A DNA stretch of 33,534 nucleotides. Origin: Duganella lactea. GTDB taxonomy: Bacteria > Pseudomonadota > Gammaproteobacteria > Burkholderiales > Burkholderiaceae_D. The position numbers and the translations under genes were made by a program. This document shows, in pieces, positions 23,368-30,967 of the stretch. Location: assembly GCF_009857505.1 (NCBI RefSeq), contig NZ_WWCP01000048.1:1-33534 (forward strand), written 5' to 3'. Under the pieces are notes generated by a model. That model was not told where the DNA came from and ran no database searches. It was given only the letters and a program-made list of their open reading frames with translations. The stretch's first letter is position 1; each line of letters starts with the position of its first letter.

Positions 23368-24999
23368 TCAGCCGGACAAGAACTCCAAAACCGCCGCAGT
23401 TACGACGTTCATCATCTTTCGCGACCGAACAGGGCCGATGTACATTGCTCGGCGGAACGTAGCCTCGGTAGATGTCAATGCTTCGCCAACCGTTTTGATA
23501 CCTACGGAACTCAGCGCCCCCTGTTGGTGGGTAGTCAAGTCGAGCACGGATATTGGCTTCGATAGCAAACGCGCAAGCTCGGTCGAAAGGTCTGCATCAG
23601 CCATTGCACCGACCCGAGCAGCAATTTCAACGAACGCTGGCATATTCTGTCCATACTCGGTAAATCGCCCAACAGTTAGCCCCTTCCTTAGTTCAGTGAT
23701 GAACGACACCGGGTTCGGTGAGGGTGCTGCGACACAGCCTATATTGATCGCATAACGAACACCGACCGCACTACGGGTGGCCACGACTCCGGCATCCAGC
23801 TTCGTGATAACGCCCGTGTAGGTAAGCAAGCGCAGAGCCTCTTTAACCGCTTCCGGCGCGTCGCGATGAATCCAAAAATAGCTAGTACGCTCTGGCTTTC
23901 CTTCCGCGCGCCATAGCTCGTTTTTCTTTATCGCATCGGGAATCACATACTGCTCGACAAACAAGCGTCCCCAGTCGATTAAATCTTTATGCCCTGGATA
24001 ACGTTCAGCTAATGCACTATGCTCAGCCCATATTGCGTTTCGATAAAAGTCCTTGAGCACAGCTTGTGAATCAGATGAACGAAGCTTTCCAGCTAGCGCT
24101 ACCGTTTTAAGCAACAATCGTGGATTGCCAGTGACCGCAAGAGCAAGTGCATCAAAGTTTTCACCATTCCGCTCGATATCACTTTGTAACTCAGCGCCAG
24201 ATTGTTTCAACACAATCTCGCGCATCTGCTCTCGGTAGGTGGATGCATGAATGTCGCGATTTAGGGGCTCGATCTGAGCATCATGTACTGCCTCGAAAGA
24301 CGGTCCATACGAAGTTACGCCAGGGTATACCGCTGCGTTACACGTCATGTAAGGAGAACGAAGGTCCCTGAACAAGGTGAAAAACTGCCTCTGTTGCTCC
24401 GGCCTAAAAATATGCGCTGCCTCATCAAAGAGAACATTAATACGCCGTAACCCGAGGTCACGGCACAAGTCCTCGATTGCATCCTTAAAGGACTCCACGT
24501 CTGGTATGTCGCCGGCATCAATCTGAGTACCCGGCTGCTTGAACGAATCTTCAAAGCGCTGGGCGATCCGCTCCAGTGGCGTCTCTTCACCAGCCACCCC
24601 CATCGCCCCCCCTGCGAGCACTGTCGCAGATATAGTAGATTTTGCAAGCAACCCTAGCTGATACAAAGTGCGAAGAACACGCGACGCTAGGCGGGCAAGC
24701 ATCCATTGCTGAAATTGCTGGTCGTTTTTTGTACTGAGTAAGGAGCTTTTTACAAACGAAACATACACCGGAACAACTTTTGTCGTGGGGTATTCCGCGA
24801 ACTGCTGCTGTTCGCACACTCGTAACAAAAATGACTTTCCTGTTCCACGACTTCCCTCTAGGATCATAGGGCTGGCCGACTTCAGATTAGCGATGAGTTG
24901 TTGGTCGCGCTCTGTCGGGACAAACAGTTCCAGAATTTCTTCCGGTCGCAGGTCTTCTGTCCGTATTACAAAACTATTTATATCATTCACGTTAGACAT
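23368..24999 (-). CDS. ORC/Cdc6-like AAA+ ATPase with C-terminal helix-hairpin-helix-like region
   Basis: This 543 aa protein has Walker A GSRGTGKS (49-56), Walker B NVLFDEAAH (189-196) and the arrangement of the ORC-CDC6 AAA ATPases found in bacterial islands. The downstream region includes NPRLLLKTVALAGKL and DAPEAVKEALRLLTYTGVI, probably sensor 2/winged-helix. The last 60 residues contain LSSVGIKTVGEAL and YIGPVRSRKMMN, which look like paired helix-hairpin-helix turns for nucleic-acid binding. The ATG at 24999 overlaps the stop codon of the HEPN-like gene by eight bases, so the two are probably translated together; a TTG at 25047 is less likely. Role: inferred sensor or motor of a defence module. 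It is the last gene before the tRNA. Confidence 0.78.
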   Translation of the reverse strand: MSNVNDINSFVIRTEDLRPEEILELFVPTERDQQLIANLKSASPMILEGSRGTGKSFLLRVCEQQQFAEYPTTKVVPVYVSFVKSSLLSTKNDQQFQQWMLARLASRVLRTLYQLGLLAKSTISATVLAGGAMGVAGEETPLERIAQRFEDSFKQPGTQIDAGDIPDVESFKDAIEDLCRDLGLRRINVLFDEAAHIFRPEQQRQFFTLFRDLRSPYMTCNAAVYPGVTSYGPSFEAVHDAQIEPLNRDIHASTYREQMREIVLKQSGAELQSDIERNGENFDALALAVTGNPRLLLKTVALAGKLRSSDSQAVLKDFYRNAIWAEHSALAERYPGHKDLIDWGRLFVEQYVIPDAIKKNELWRAEGKPERTSYFWIHRDAPEAVKEALRLLTYTGVITKLDAGVVATRSAVGVRYAINIGCVAAPSPNPVSFITELRKGLTVGRFTEYGQNMPAFVEIAARVGAMADADLSTELARLLSKPISVLDLTTHQQGALSSVGIKTVGEALTSTEATFRRAMYIGPVRSRKMMNVVTAAVLEFLSG

Positions 25000-25747
25000 T
25001 TGTGCTGCACTCCGTGCGAATTGCCGATATATGGCCAAGTTGTTCAATCAATATTGCGTCTATCCCCGTCCTCTTCTGAGCTGGGAGAGTTCGAACGTAA
25101 CGGACGGAAAAGGCAAAATGAATCACAAGGCGAACGACTTTTGCCTTCCTATTCCATAAATCGAAAGTCTCTTGTGAGAAGTCCAACTTAGAAGGCAAAG
25201 GTATATGGTTAGGAACATTGCCATGTATGCATTCGGATAGCTCACGATAAATGGTTCTAGCAAGCTGGCGGAAGTGCCCGGTATGACTTTCGAGCTCAGG
25301 GAAAAATGCTCTGCAAAATCTAAGACTTAAAGGTCCATTTTCTTCGTCTACCAACGTCGCCCACACTGTATCCCTTTCTCCACGAATCCATTCTTCTCGA
25401 ATTAAGAGATTTGCCGACAAATAGGAGCTCTGGAGGCAAAGCTCCAACACAAGCCGCAACCCTTTAAAACCATTACGATACTGCCCTTGGCAAATGTTCA
25501 GCATGGCGACAACGTATTCAGTTGCCGCGGTTCCTAATAGACTTGCCTCAGGACTTCCACTTATGGCATCACGCCACGCCTCAAGATCATTTGCAAATAC
25601 ATAACTATCGCCGAGTACGCCTTCATTTAGGCCTTCTAGCGACGCATCGACGGCACCACTACATTGCGTGTGCAGTCCCCGAAAGACGTTGGCGAGACTT
25701 GAAGGGCGCTGGATTGCCCCTGTAGTAACATCGGCTTGGTTTGTCAA
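24992..25747 (-). CDS. Hypothetical HEPN-like protein (Rx6H motif)
   Basis: A 251 aa all-helical-looking protein of no family I can name. Near the C-terminus it carries YRELSECIHGN, an R-x6-H motif (R168, H175) of the type that forms the RNase site in HEPN toxins. The preceding helices (GFKGLRLVLELCLQSSYLSA) resemble the first HEPN helix pair. It starts at a TTG preceded by GGAA at suitable spacing; no ATG is available nearby. It overlaps the ATPase gene by eight bases, as expected for a two-component module in which the ATPase controls a toxic partner. The HEPN call is an inference from one motif and the helical pattern. Confidence 0.55.
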   Translation of the reverse strand: MTNQADVTTGAIQRPSSLANVFRGLHTQCSGAVDASLEGLNEGVLGDSYVFANDLEAWRDAISGSPEASLLGTAATEYVVAMLNICQGQYRNGFKGLRLVLELCLQSSYLSANLLIREEWIRGERDTVWATLVDEENGPLSLRFCRAFFPELESHTGHFRQLARTIYRELSECIHGNVPNHIPLPSKLDFSQETFDLWNRKAKVVRLVIHFAFSVRYVRTLPAQKRTGIDAILIEQLGHISAIRTECSTNV

Positions 25748-25794
25748 TTTGCTGTTCCAATAGGTGATATAAGGACAATCTCTTTTAAATTAAC

Positions 25795-27489
25795 TCAAGC
25801 AGCCAAGAGGCGCTTCGTTTGGAAGTAATCTTCGGCCTTAGCGGTCATCGTAAATTCCACACTATCATCAACGATTTCTTCCAGCGCTGCCTGAATGTCT
25901 TCCAGCTTGACCCTAAAGAATTCCTTCCTATGATTAACAGCATTCACGCGCCGATCACTGAAGCGTTTATGCAATGCATATTCTAATGCTGGAGCATCAT
26001 CGGAATAACAAATTGCATGCACGTCATATGGGAATGGCACAGAAGCACTGCTAAGTTCATCTACCCTTTCCTGAGGATCTAATCGCCGCGTCAAACCAAT
26101 CTTAAACACTCCCTCACCAAATGCACCAAGATTAGAAATGACGTAGACAAAGCCGCGACGCGTCTGCTCAGCCATACTCTTTGCACGGACGCCTCGCTGT
26201 CTTGCTTCCACTAACTGCTCCTCAAGCAAAGATATCTTCGCGAGGGAAAGGGAACGCTCAAGTTCCGTTTCCTGTGCCATATGCTCTCTAGCCTTTTCCA
26301 ACAATCGAGTGAGCTTGAGCTCTTCTCTTTCAGCATCCTTTACAGCGTCCTCGTACTGTTTCTGAACCCGCACTTCCTCTCGCATTTGTTCGCGAATAGC
26401 GCGCTGCTCTTCCTGCTCCTCTTTTTTCTTCAGCGTGAATTCGAACTGAAGCTTGCATTCTTCAAATTTTAGCTCAACGTAGTCGATATTAAAACCACAA
26501 CGAAGGGTCATGCAATTCTTCTCTAGTACCTCTGCTTTCTTTTCAATTTGCTCTAGGGTCCGATCTAGGTTGGCTGGATTGACCTTCTCAATAAGCAAGT
26601 CACATTCAACGTTGAAAGCATTAAGCATTAATTGCACTTGCCCATCTAGAATCTTTTTGTCTAAGGTTCTATTGAGCCCAAGCTCCAAATCGACCGGATA
26701 CGTTACTGCATTTTTCTCGCGAATCAGCTTACGTTGCAGGTCCCGCACTTCTTTGATTTCGGATTGGTATCGGATAGACGTTTCATACAAATACTCAGGC
26801 ATTTCAAAATGGCCGACCTTGGTATATTCATCCACTCTGGAATATAAATCGATGCGTTCCATCAAGCCAGTAAGCGTATCTCTAGCGCTGCCCAACTTAG
26901 CTTCCAGTGTTCGGAGTTGAATACTCAATTCTTGCTCATTGTGTCTAAACTGGGTCTGCTCACGCTCCCACTTAGTAGCCAATGTATCCAAGTCAATGCG
27001 AATAGTTGCCTCACGCGCCTCCAAACTAAGCAAATGCGCTATTCGCGCTTCGAGTAATTTCTTTTGTTCCGACAGCTCCTCTACATTGCGAAGAAGAGTG
27101 TTGCGCTGATTCTGATAACCCTGGAGCTCTGCTTTAATTCCGATGCATTCGTTTTTTGCGATTGCCGAATCAGAACGTGCCTGTTGCGCGGATTTCTCCG
27201 CTAAGACCAGTGCAGTTTGTAATTTCCCCAGCGCTGCTTCAGCATCACTCCTCTGTTCCAGAGCGACTGATGTTTTCTCCTGCTCATCCCGAGCAGTTGA
27301 TGCATATTTCTTAACCGTTGCCTCTCCGATCACCAACTCTTGGGTGAGTGATTCAAGCAAGCCTGTTTTTTCTTTAATGGCACTCTGAATACTCTTGTAA
27401 CCCACATACTTTTTCTGGAATCTGAGATGTTGCACCAGTGGAATAACCACCGCCAACAATCCCAATCCTACTGTTACGCTATCGCTCAT
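25795..27489 (-). CDS. SNIPE-like membrane-anchored DUF4041 / GIY-YIG (T5orf172, Mug113) nuclease
   Basis: The 564 aa protein has an N-terminal hydrophobic segment (about 5-20, VTVGLGLLAVVIPLVQ), a long coiled coil (about 35-215), a DUF4041 domain (about 225-400; VQLMLNAFNVECD, LKFEECKLQFEF, REQMREE are its signatures) and a C-terminal GIY-YIG-like T5orf172 domain (about 446-526; FVYVISN, GVFKIGLTRR, ELSSASVPFP, HRKEFFRV). This order matches SNIPE, a membrane-bound nuclease that cuts phage DNA during injection. Presumed active-site residues (Tyr of YVIS, Lys-Ile-Gly, the Arg of TRR, Glu of KEFF) are present. ATG start four bases after the preceding coiled-coil gene. It is A+T-rich relative to the host. 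Confidence 0.82.
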   Translation of the reverse strand: MSDSVTVGLGLLAVVIPLVQHLRFQKKYVGYKSIQSAIKEKTGLLESLTQELVIGEATVKKYASTARDEQEKTSVALEQRSDAEAALGKLQTALVLAEKSAQQARSDSAIAKNECIGIKAELQGYQNQRNTLLRNVEELSEQKKLLEARIAHLLSLEAREATIRIDLDTLATKWEREQTQFRHNEQELSIQLRTLEAKLGSARDTLTGLMERIDLYSRVDEYTKVGHFEMPEYLYETSIRYQSEIKEVRDLQRKLIREKNAVTYPVDLELGLNRTLDKKILDGQVQLMLNAFNVECDLLIEKVNPANLDRTLEQIEKKAEVLEKNCMTLRCGFNIDYVELKFEECKLQFEFTLKKKEEQEEQRAIREQMREEVRVQKQYEDAVKDAEREELKLTRLLEKAREHMAQETELERSLSLAKISLLEEQLVEARQRGVRAKSMAEQTRRGFVYVISNLGAFGEGVFKIGLTRRLDPQERVDELSSASVPFPYDVHAICYSDDAPALEYALHKRFSDRRVNAVNHRKEFFRVKLEDIQAALEEIVDDSVEFTMTAKAEDYFQTKRLLAA

Positions 27490-27493
27490 AATT

Positions 27494-28081
27494 TCAACTC
27501 AGTAAAGTTCGAACATAGTGCAATCGGAGAGCACGTCGCTCCTCGCAACGTTCCTGGAAACAAGCCTCGGCCTCTTCGCGCTCCGCCTCAAGGGCCATCT
27601 TGGCTTGTTGCACACGATTTCGCTCATCTTCGAGTCGCTGCCGCTCCTCTGCCTTAGCCTCAAGGACCTTACGCTTCTCCATGTCCTTCTCATGGCGAAT
27701 CGCATCTTTTTCTGCCGCCCTTCTACGCCGCTCTTGCTCGCGCTCCTGGTCTTTACTCGCCCGATCAGATTCGCGTAACCGCTGCAATTGACTACGCTCT
27801 GCTTCCTTACGAGCTTTTTCCTCTTGACGCATTAGAGCGGCGTGAGCTCGTTCATACTCCCGCTGTTGGCACAAACGGTTTCGCTCGGCCTCCTTTGCGG
27901 CCCGCCCAAGCGCTTTAGCAACACCCATTACTAATCGCATACCATCACTTCGTCTTGCCATCCATCTCTCCAAGTCCTCGCAAAGGGACACCAATGCATA
28001 GTGTCCGTCGTCGGACATTCGGCTTTTAGCTGAAACTGGCCGTCTGTGAGAATAGCACTCTTGCCAATTCGAAATACTCAC
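27494..28081 (-). CDS. Hypothetical charged coiled-coil protein, SNIPE-operon companion
   Basis: A 195 aa protein of unknown family. The N-terminal about 60 residues (ALVSLCEDLERWMARRSDG, MRLVMGVAKALG) look globular; residues about 65-185 are an almost uninterrupted Glu/Arg/Lys/Ala heptad-like helix (AAKEAERNRLCQQREYERA and similar). No transmembrane segment is seen. The GTG start at 28081 has GGTGA upstream; an ATG at 28018 is an alternative. Its stop lies four bases before the nuclease start, so the two are probably co-translated and may interact through their coiled coils. Function unknown. Confidence 0.65.
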   Translation of the reverse strand: MSISNWQECYSHRRPVSAKSRMSDDGHYALVSLCEDLERWMARRSDGMRLVMGVAKALGRAAKEAERNRLCQQREYERAHAALMRQEEKARKEAERSQLQRLRESDRASKDQEREQERRRRAAEKDAIRHEKDMEKRKVLEAKAEERQRLEDERNRVQQAKMALEAEREEAEACFQERCEERRALRLHYVRTLLS

Positions 28082-28087
28082 AGATTG

Positions 28088-28399
28088 TCACCGGTTCTTG
28101 CGCAACAAGTCTCGGGCTACTCGAATTGAGGGCTGGACTAACACCTTTCCCGCCAACCAAGGCTCCATCTTGCCCTGTGGAATTTTTTCTATCAGTAAAG
28201 GCTGAACTGTCGATGGAATCAATCGCAACGTATGCAGCACGCGAACAGGATTCCGTGGCGTGTCACTTGCGACCGTAGAGTCTATGTTGGCTAGCGAGTT
28301 TATTAACTTCGAATACTCGGATAAGACTTCCAGGGTATTATCAGCACATCCATCGGATAAGGAAAACACCAGACCCCGGCAGGGCCGCTGGCATCGCAC
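28088..28399 (-). CDS. Hypothetical small protein beside the right att repeat, possibly 5' truncated
   Basis: A 103 codon frame from a GTG at 28399, preceded in frame by a TGA. The first 20 residues look non-native, while the rest (LSEYSKLINSLANIDSTVAS, RVLHTLRLIPSTVQPLLIEK, EPWLAGKVLVQPS) reads like real protein. The frame begins only 32 bases from the right att repeat, so I suspect that the original gene was cut off by integration or deletion. It ends six bases before the coiled-coil gene. No family is recognised; not an integrase. Confidence 0.4.
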   Translation of the reverse strand: MRCQRPCRGLVFSLSDGCADNTLEVLSEYSKLINSLANIDSTVASDTPRNPVRVLHTLRLIPSTVQPLLIEKIPQGKMEPWLAGKVLVQPSIRVARDLLRKNR

Positions 28400-28430
28400 G
28401 CATCAAGATGGTACAGTTCAGCTTGTCGGT

Positions 28431-28478
28431 CTTTTAATCCGTTGGTCGCGGGTTCGAATCCCGCACGGCCTACCAAGA
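28431..28478 (+). repeat. Right attachment repeat (attR), tRNA-Lys 3' fragment
   Basis: Copy of the tRNA-Lys 3' half from the anticodon loop through CCA. It has G at 28450 where both intact genes have A, which restores a perfect T stem (GCGGG/CCCGC). The 5' half of the tRNA is absent, so this is not a functional gene. Confidence 0.85.
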
Positions 28479-28484
28479 TTCATC

Positions 28485-28515
28485 AGAAAAGCCACTTTCG
28501 GGTGGCTTTTCTGTT
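28485..28515 (+). terminator. Original tRNA-Lys terminator, now stranded behind the island
   Basis: AGAAAAGCCAC-tttcgg-GTGGCTTTTCT followed by T-rich sequence, just after the tRNA fragment. It is the expected place of the terminator before integration. Confidence 0.82.
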
Positions 28516-28536
28516 TTCCTCAACAGAAAGCGCGCC

Positions 28537-28794
28537 ATGACTTACGAAGAATTTCTTGACGAAGTAACCACCCTCCTCGCCGAAATGTACGATCTCGACG
28601 ACCAGGCCGCGATCAAGTTGGTGGTCGATGCGCAAGCCAATGACTACTTCGTCACCCACGACGACAAAGAAGAGCTGCGCACCTTCGCCCAAGCCAAAGT
28701 GGAAGCCGTGGCAATCTACCAGGCCAAGCAAAACAAAAACGAAACCCAACGCAAACAACAGCAGCGCCAGACACAAAAGAAAAAAGCCCGCTGA
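28537..28794 (+). CDS. Small hypothetical acidic/basic protein
   Basis: An 85 aa protein starting MTYEEFLDEVTTLLAEMYDL. It has an acidic N-terminal helical part (LDDQAAIKLVVDAQANDYFV) and a Gln/Lys-rich basic tail (QRKQQQRQTQKKKAR). G+C-rich codon use like the chromosome, so it belongs to the host side of the island boundary. No family is recognised and no ribosome site is obvious. Confidence 0.6.
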   Translation: MTYEEFLDEVTTLLAEMYDLDDQAAIKLVVDAQANDYFVTHDDKEELRTFAQAKVEAVAIYQAKQNKNETQRKQQQRQTQKKKAR

Positions 28795-28906
28795 TCGAAC
28801 ACAACGGGTTCGCGCTCCGTCAAAACCTCATGGTTGAGCTAGCGCAAATCACGCTATTTCTGGTGACCTAAGCTGAGTTCTCTTTTTGCACTCAACGGTG
28901 TTTACC

Positions 28907-29617
28907 ATGACTTCTGCAGATAACAGAACTGACGACCGAGCTCATTTCGACCGGGCTATGAAAGCACTGGAAAGCCAGGTGGCCAATGTCGGCGCCCATA
29001 TCACGATCGACTCCACCACCCGGCTTGCCTACGCGAGAGAAATCAAGGCAATGGCAATCAGACTGGAAGGTGATGCGCTGATGGGGAAAATCACCTGGAC
29101 TGAAGCTGCGAACCAAGCGCAGGAAACCAGAAATGTCGTCATGGAGATTTTCCGTCGACGAAGTACACCGGTAGGCAGAGCGATGGCCCAGTCCATCAAG
29201 ATCAAGGGCTATTCATTAAACGAGCTCATCGCTCGCCATACACTGCGTCACTATGGCGAGAACGCCGTATTCACACGGCTATCGTCCTCGCAGAAAAATG
29301 CCGTCTACGCTTCCATCGTGCGATCTGCCGGGAGCGCACGTCAGGAAATAAGCACCCTCCTGGCGCGCCTGTCCTATGCGGGACGTGGGCTGATCATTAT
29401 TTCGCTGGGCATCTCAGCCTATAACATCGCCACGTCTTCAGACAAAGTCTCGGCGACAGGGAAAGAGATTCTATCAACCAGCGCCGGCATTGGCGGCGGC
29501 ATCGCAGGCGGCGCTATCGCGGGCTTGGCGTGCGGCCCGGGAGCGCCCATTTGCGTGACAATCGGAGCGTTTGTCGGGGGTACACTGGCTGCGTTTGGCA
29601 TTCATTGTCTGTGGTAG
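28907..29617 (+). CDS. Putative glycine-zipper pore-forming effector/toxin
   Basis: A 236 aa protein with a helical N-terminal part (about 1-155: RAMKALESQVANVGAHI, ITWTEAANQAQETRNVV, STPVGRAMAQSIKIKGYSL) and a hydrophobic C-terminal third: a segment RGLIIISLGISAYNIA (about 165-182), then a glycine zipper SAGIGGGIAGGAIAGLACG and ICVTIGAFVGGTLAAFG. The zipper hairpin at the C-terminus is typical of membrane-inserting antibacterial toxins. It is directly followed by two paralogous small genes, as expected for immunity proteins. No signal peptide, PAAR or other delivery domain is seen, so the route (for example type VI secretion) is unknown. I chose the ATG at 28907; an in-frame ATG at 28886 is possible. 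Confidence 0.6.
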   Translation: MTSADNRTDDRAHFDRAMKALESQVANVGAHITIDSTTRLAYAREIKAMAIRLEGDALMGKITWTEAANQAQETRNVVMEIFRRRSTPVGRAMAQSIKIKGYSLNELIARHTLRHYGENAVFTRLSSSQKNAVYASIVRSAGSARQEISTLLARLSYAGRGLIIISLGISAYNIATSSDKVSATGKEILSTSAGIGGGIAGGAIAGLACGPGAPICVTIGAFVGGTLAAFGIHCLW

Positions 29618-29624
29618 GTAGGTC

Positions 29625-30194
29625 GTGAAGCTCATTCAAACCTCTGAATTTGCACTGCGCCCGGTAGCGACGCCGCACAGCGAAGACATGCCTAAAAGCG
29701 AGCTGATGTTGAACGGGCTCCCGACTGGAAAAATCATCGACGGCGCAGTGTTAGAGGCGGCGATTAGATGGCACGATTGCCTGCTGGCTTTTGTCACTGA
29801 CGCCATCACCCACGAAGAGACGCTGCGCGTTTATCTGTTCAATGACTGCCTGAACATCATCGACTCCGCTCAGCTTGGCTGGATGTACGCCACTGGCGTT
29901 TTCTCACTACTCGAACTCCAGCCACCCAACACCGTCCGCTTTCTTTTTTTCGGTGACACGGATTGGACTTTGGAATTGTTCGGCGACGAGGTTTTCGCGA
30001 TTCCTTTTTTTACCGATCCTCGTGGTGTGAGCAGGCCACTGAGATTTCATCGCCGGTTTCAGATTTCTGGCAGTCCCAGGCCCGAGCCACGGCAAAGCGG
30101 CAGTTCGCAATTAAAGAAGACCAAGGCCACAACCGCAACCGGCGGCACGATGCGCGGGCTGAGTGGACAAGCGATCCAAATCCTGTGCCGGTAG
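29625..30194 (+). CDS. Putative immunity protein, paralog 1
   Basis: From a GTG seven bases after the putative toxin, 189 aa. It shares its whole length with the gene at 30968: TGKIIDGAVLEAAIRWHD versus TGKVLQGAVFEAALKWND, then YATGVFS versus YSTGIFS, NTVRF, WTLELF versus WTLKLF, GV-R-L-RRFQ. It is cytoplasmic-looking and acidic in the core. After RRFQISGSP it has a 45-residue basic tail (SGSSQLKKTKATTAT) that the paralog lacks, which suggests a lost stop codon. The family is not recognised; the immunity role is inferred from position. Confidence 0.6.
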   Translation: MKLIQTSEFALRPVATPHSEDMPKSELMLNGLPTGKIIDGAVLEAAIRWHDCLLAFVTDAITHEETLRVYLFNDCLNIIDSAQLGWMYATGVFSLLELQPPNTVRFLFFGDTDWTLELFGDEVFAIPFFTDPRGVSRPLRFHRRFQISGSPRPEPRQSGSSQLKKTKATTATGGTMRGLSGQAIQILCR

Positions 30195-30208
30195 CATCTG
30201 CATCCACT

Positions 30209-30502
30209 TCAACGGGATCTGAGCCACTCCTTCAGTGCATCGTTAATGCGTGTCTGCCACCCATCGCCGGTAGCCTTGAATGCCGCTAACACGTCGGCGT
30301 CAAAACGGATAGTCGTGCTGATCTTGGTCCCGCTCCCTGCTGGCCTGCCGCGCCGTTTTCCGGCCTCCGCCTGCGCCTCGTTGCGCGACACAATTTGGTC
30401 GCCAATCCGCCAGACGCCCTTCTCAAAAAATTCGTCTGTCAATTCCGGGGCATCATCCGGGTCGACCCAAGTCTTGGGCGAATTTTGCGATTTCACGTTC
30501 AT
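30209..30502 (-). CDS. brnA: BrnA-type antitoxin
   Basis: A 97 aa protein with the BrnA signature: WVDPDDAPELTDEFFEKGVW at the N-terminus and a ribbon-helix-helix-like C-terminal part (GTKISTTIRFDADVLAAFKA, GWQTRINDALKEWLRS). It binds the BrnT toxin and autoregulates the operon in characterised systems. Start codon overlaps the 3' end of brnT by 50 bases. The partner toxin gene upstream is frameshifted here, so this may be an orphan antitoxin. Confidence 0.9.
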   Translation of the reverse strand: MNVKSQNSPKTWVDPDDAPELTDEFFEKGVWRIGDQIVSRNEAQAEAGKRRGRPAGSGTKISTTIRFDADVLAAFKATGDGWQTRINDALKEWLRSR

Positions 30503-30733
30503 TTGCTTTCCTCATACTAATGATTCGTCTCGCCCGACCCCGGGGCGTCGATACAACGACGACGCCCCGCCCATCGAGATACCCAACGGTTACTCGGCGA
30601 CGCTCACCATAGTCCAGACGATCATCGTCCGTCGTCACGGTCCCCCCTTCAAATACATCCTTGGAACGAACAAAATCCAAGCCTCGCTCCACGAGCGTCT
30701 TTCACGTTTGGCGGAATCGAAGGTGATTCTCAT
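30453..30733 (-). pseudogene. brnT: BrnT-type RNase toxin gene with an N-terminal frameshift
   Basis: The ATG at 30733 opens MRITFDSAKRER, a BrnT N-terminus, but that frame runs into a TGA about 32 codons on. The remainder of BrnT (VERGLDFVRSKDVFEGGTV, DYGERRRVTVGYLDGRGVV, PRGRARRIISMRKANEREI) continues in another frame. One extra A in the AAA run at 30700-30702 would give the continuous sequence AKREKTLVERGLDF. The ribonuclease core is otherwise complete. Either a real inactivating deletion or a sequencing error in the homopolymer. Confidence 0.82.
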
Positions 30734-30967
30734 GGACTTAGTGTAGTAAAAAAATAATGAAACCCGCCAGAATTATTTGTAGTAACAAGTATTAGACCTG
30801 CCACTGGCAACAAGAGCAAATCCACGGATTCAAACTCAGCGTCTCCCAAGCCGAGGCCGCATTGCGATGCCCAAAATGGCCACCGCTCAACTCAGCCTAC
30901 GCTAGGCCTTATTTATCTGGAGGCCCTTATGGAAGCGAGCAAAGTTAGTGATAGCTGGTAGACCATC

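Larger units (their letters stand above)
23159..28478. mobile_element. Genomic island integrated in tRNA-Lys (no integrase left)
   Basis: The island is bounded by the 48-base tRNA repeats. Its inside is clearly richer in A+T than the flanks and its genes use different codons. All five genes point towards the intact tRNA. No integrase, excisionase or transposase is visible, so it is either a remnant or was mobilised in trans. A hairpin with arms TCCCCTAG (23282-23289) and CTAGGGGA (23313-23320) lies near the left end. The gene content (SNIPE-like nuclease, HEPN-like protein, AAA+ ATPase) suggests phage defence. Confidence 0.8.

Noticed and set aside
23382..28081. CRISPR array or prophage genes in the island
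   Set aside because: No regularly spaced repeats, no structural phage genes and no integrase could be found on either strand.
28431..28475. Third tRNA-Lys gene
   Set aside because: Only the 3' half from the anticodon loop is present; acceptor 5' strand and D arm are missing, so it is an att fragment.
30734..30967. Open frame of about 45 codons (…HGFKLSVSQAEAALRCP…) and a ten-codon frame MEASKVSDSW after GGAGG
   Set aside because: Too short, no recognisable family, and the first lacks a start codon; probably non-coding sequence between brnT and paralog 2.
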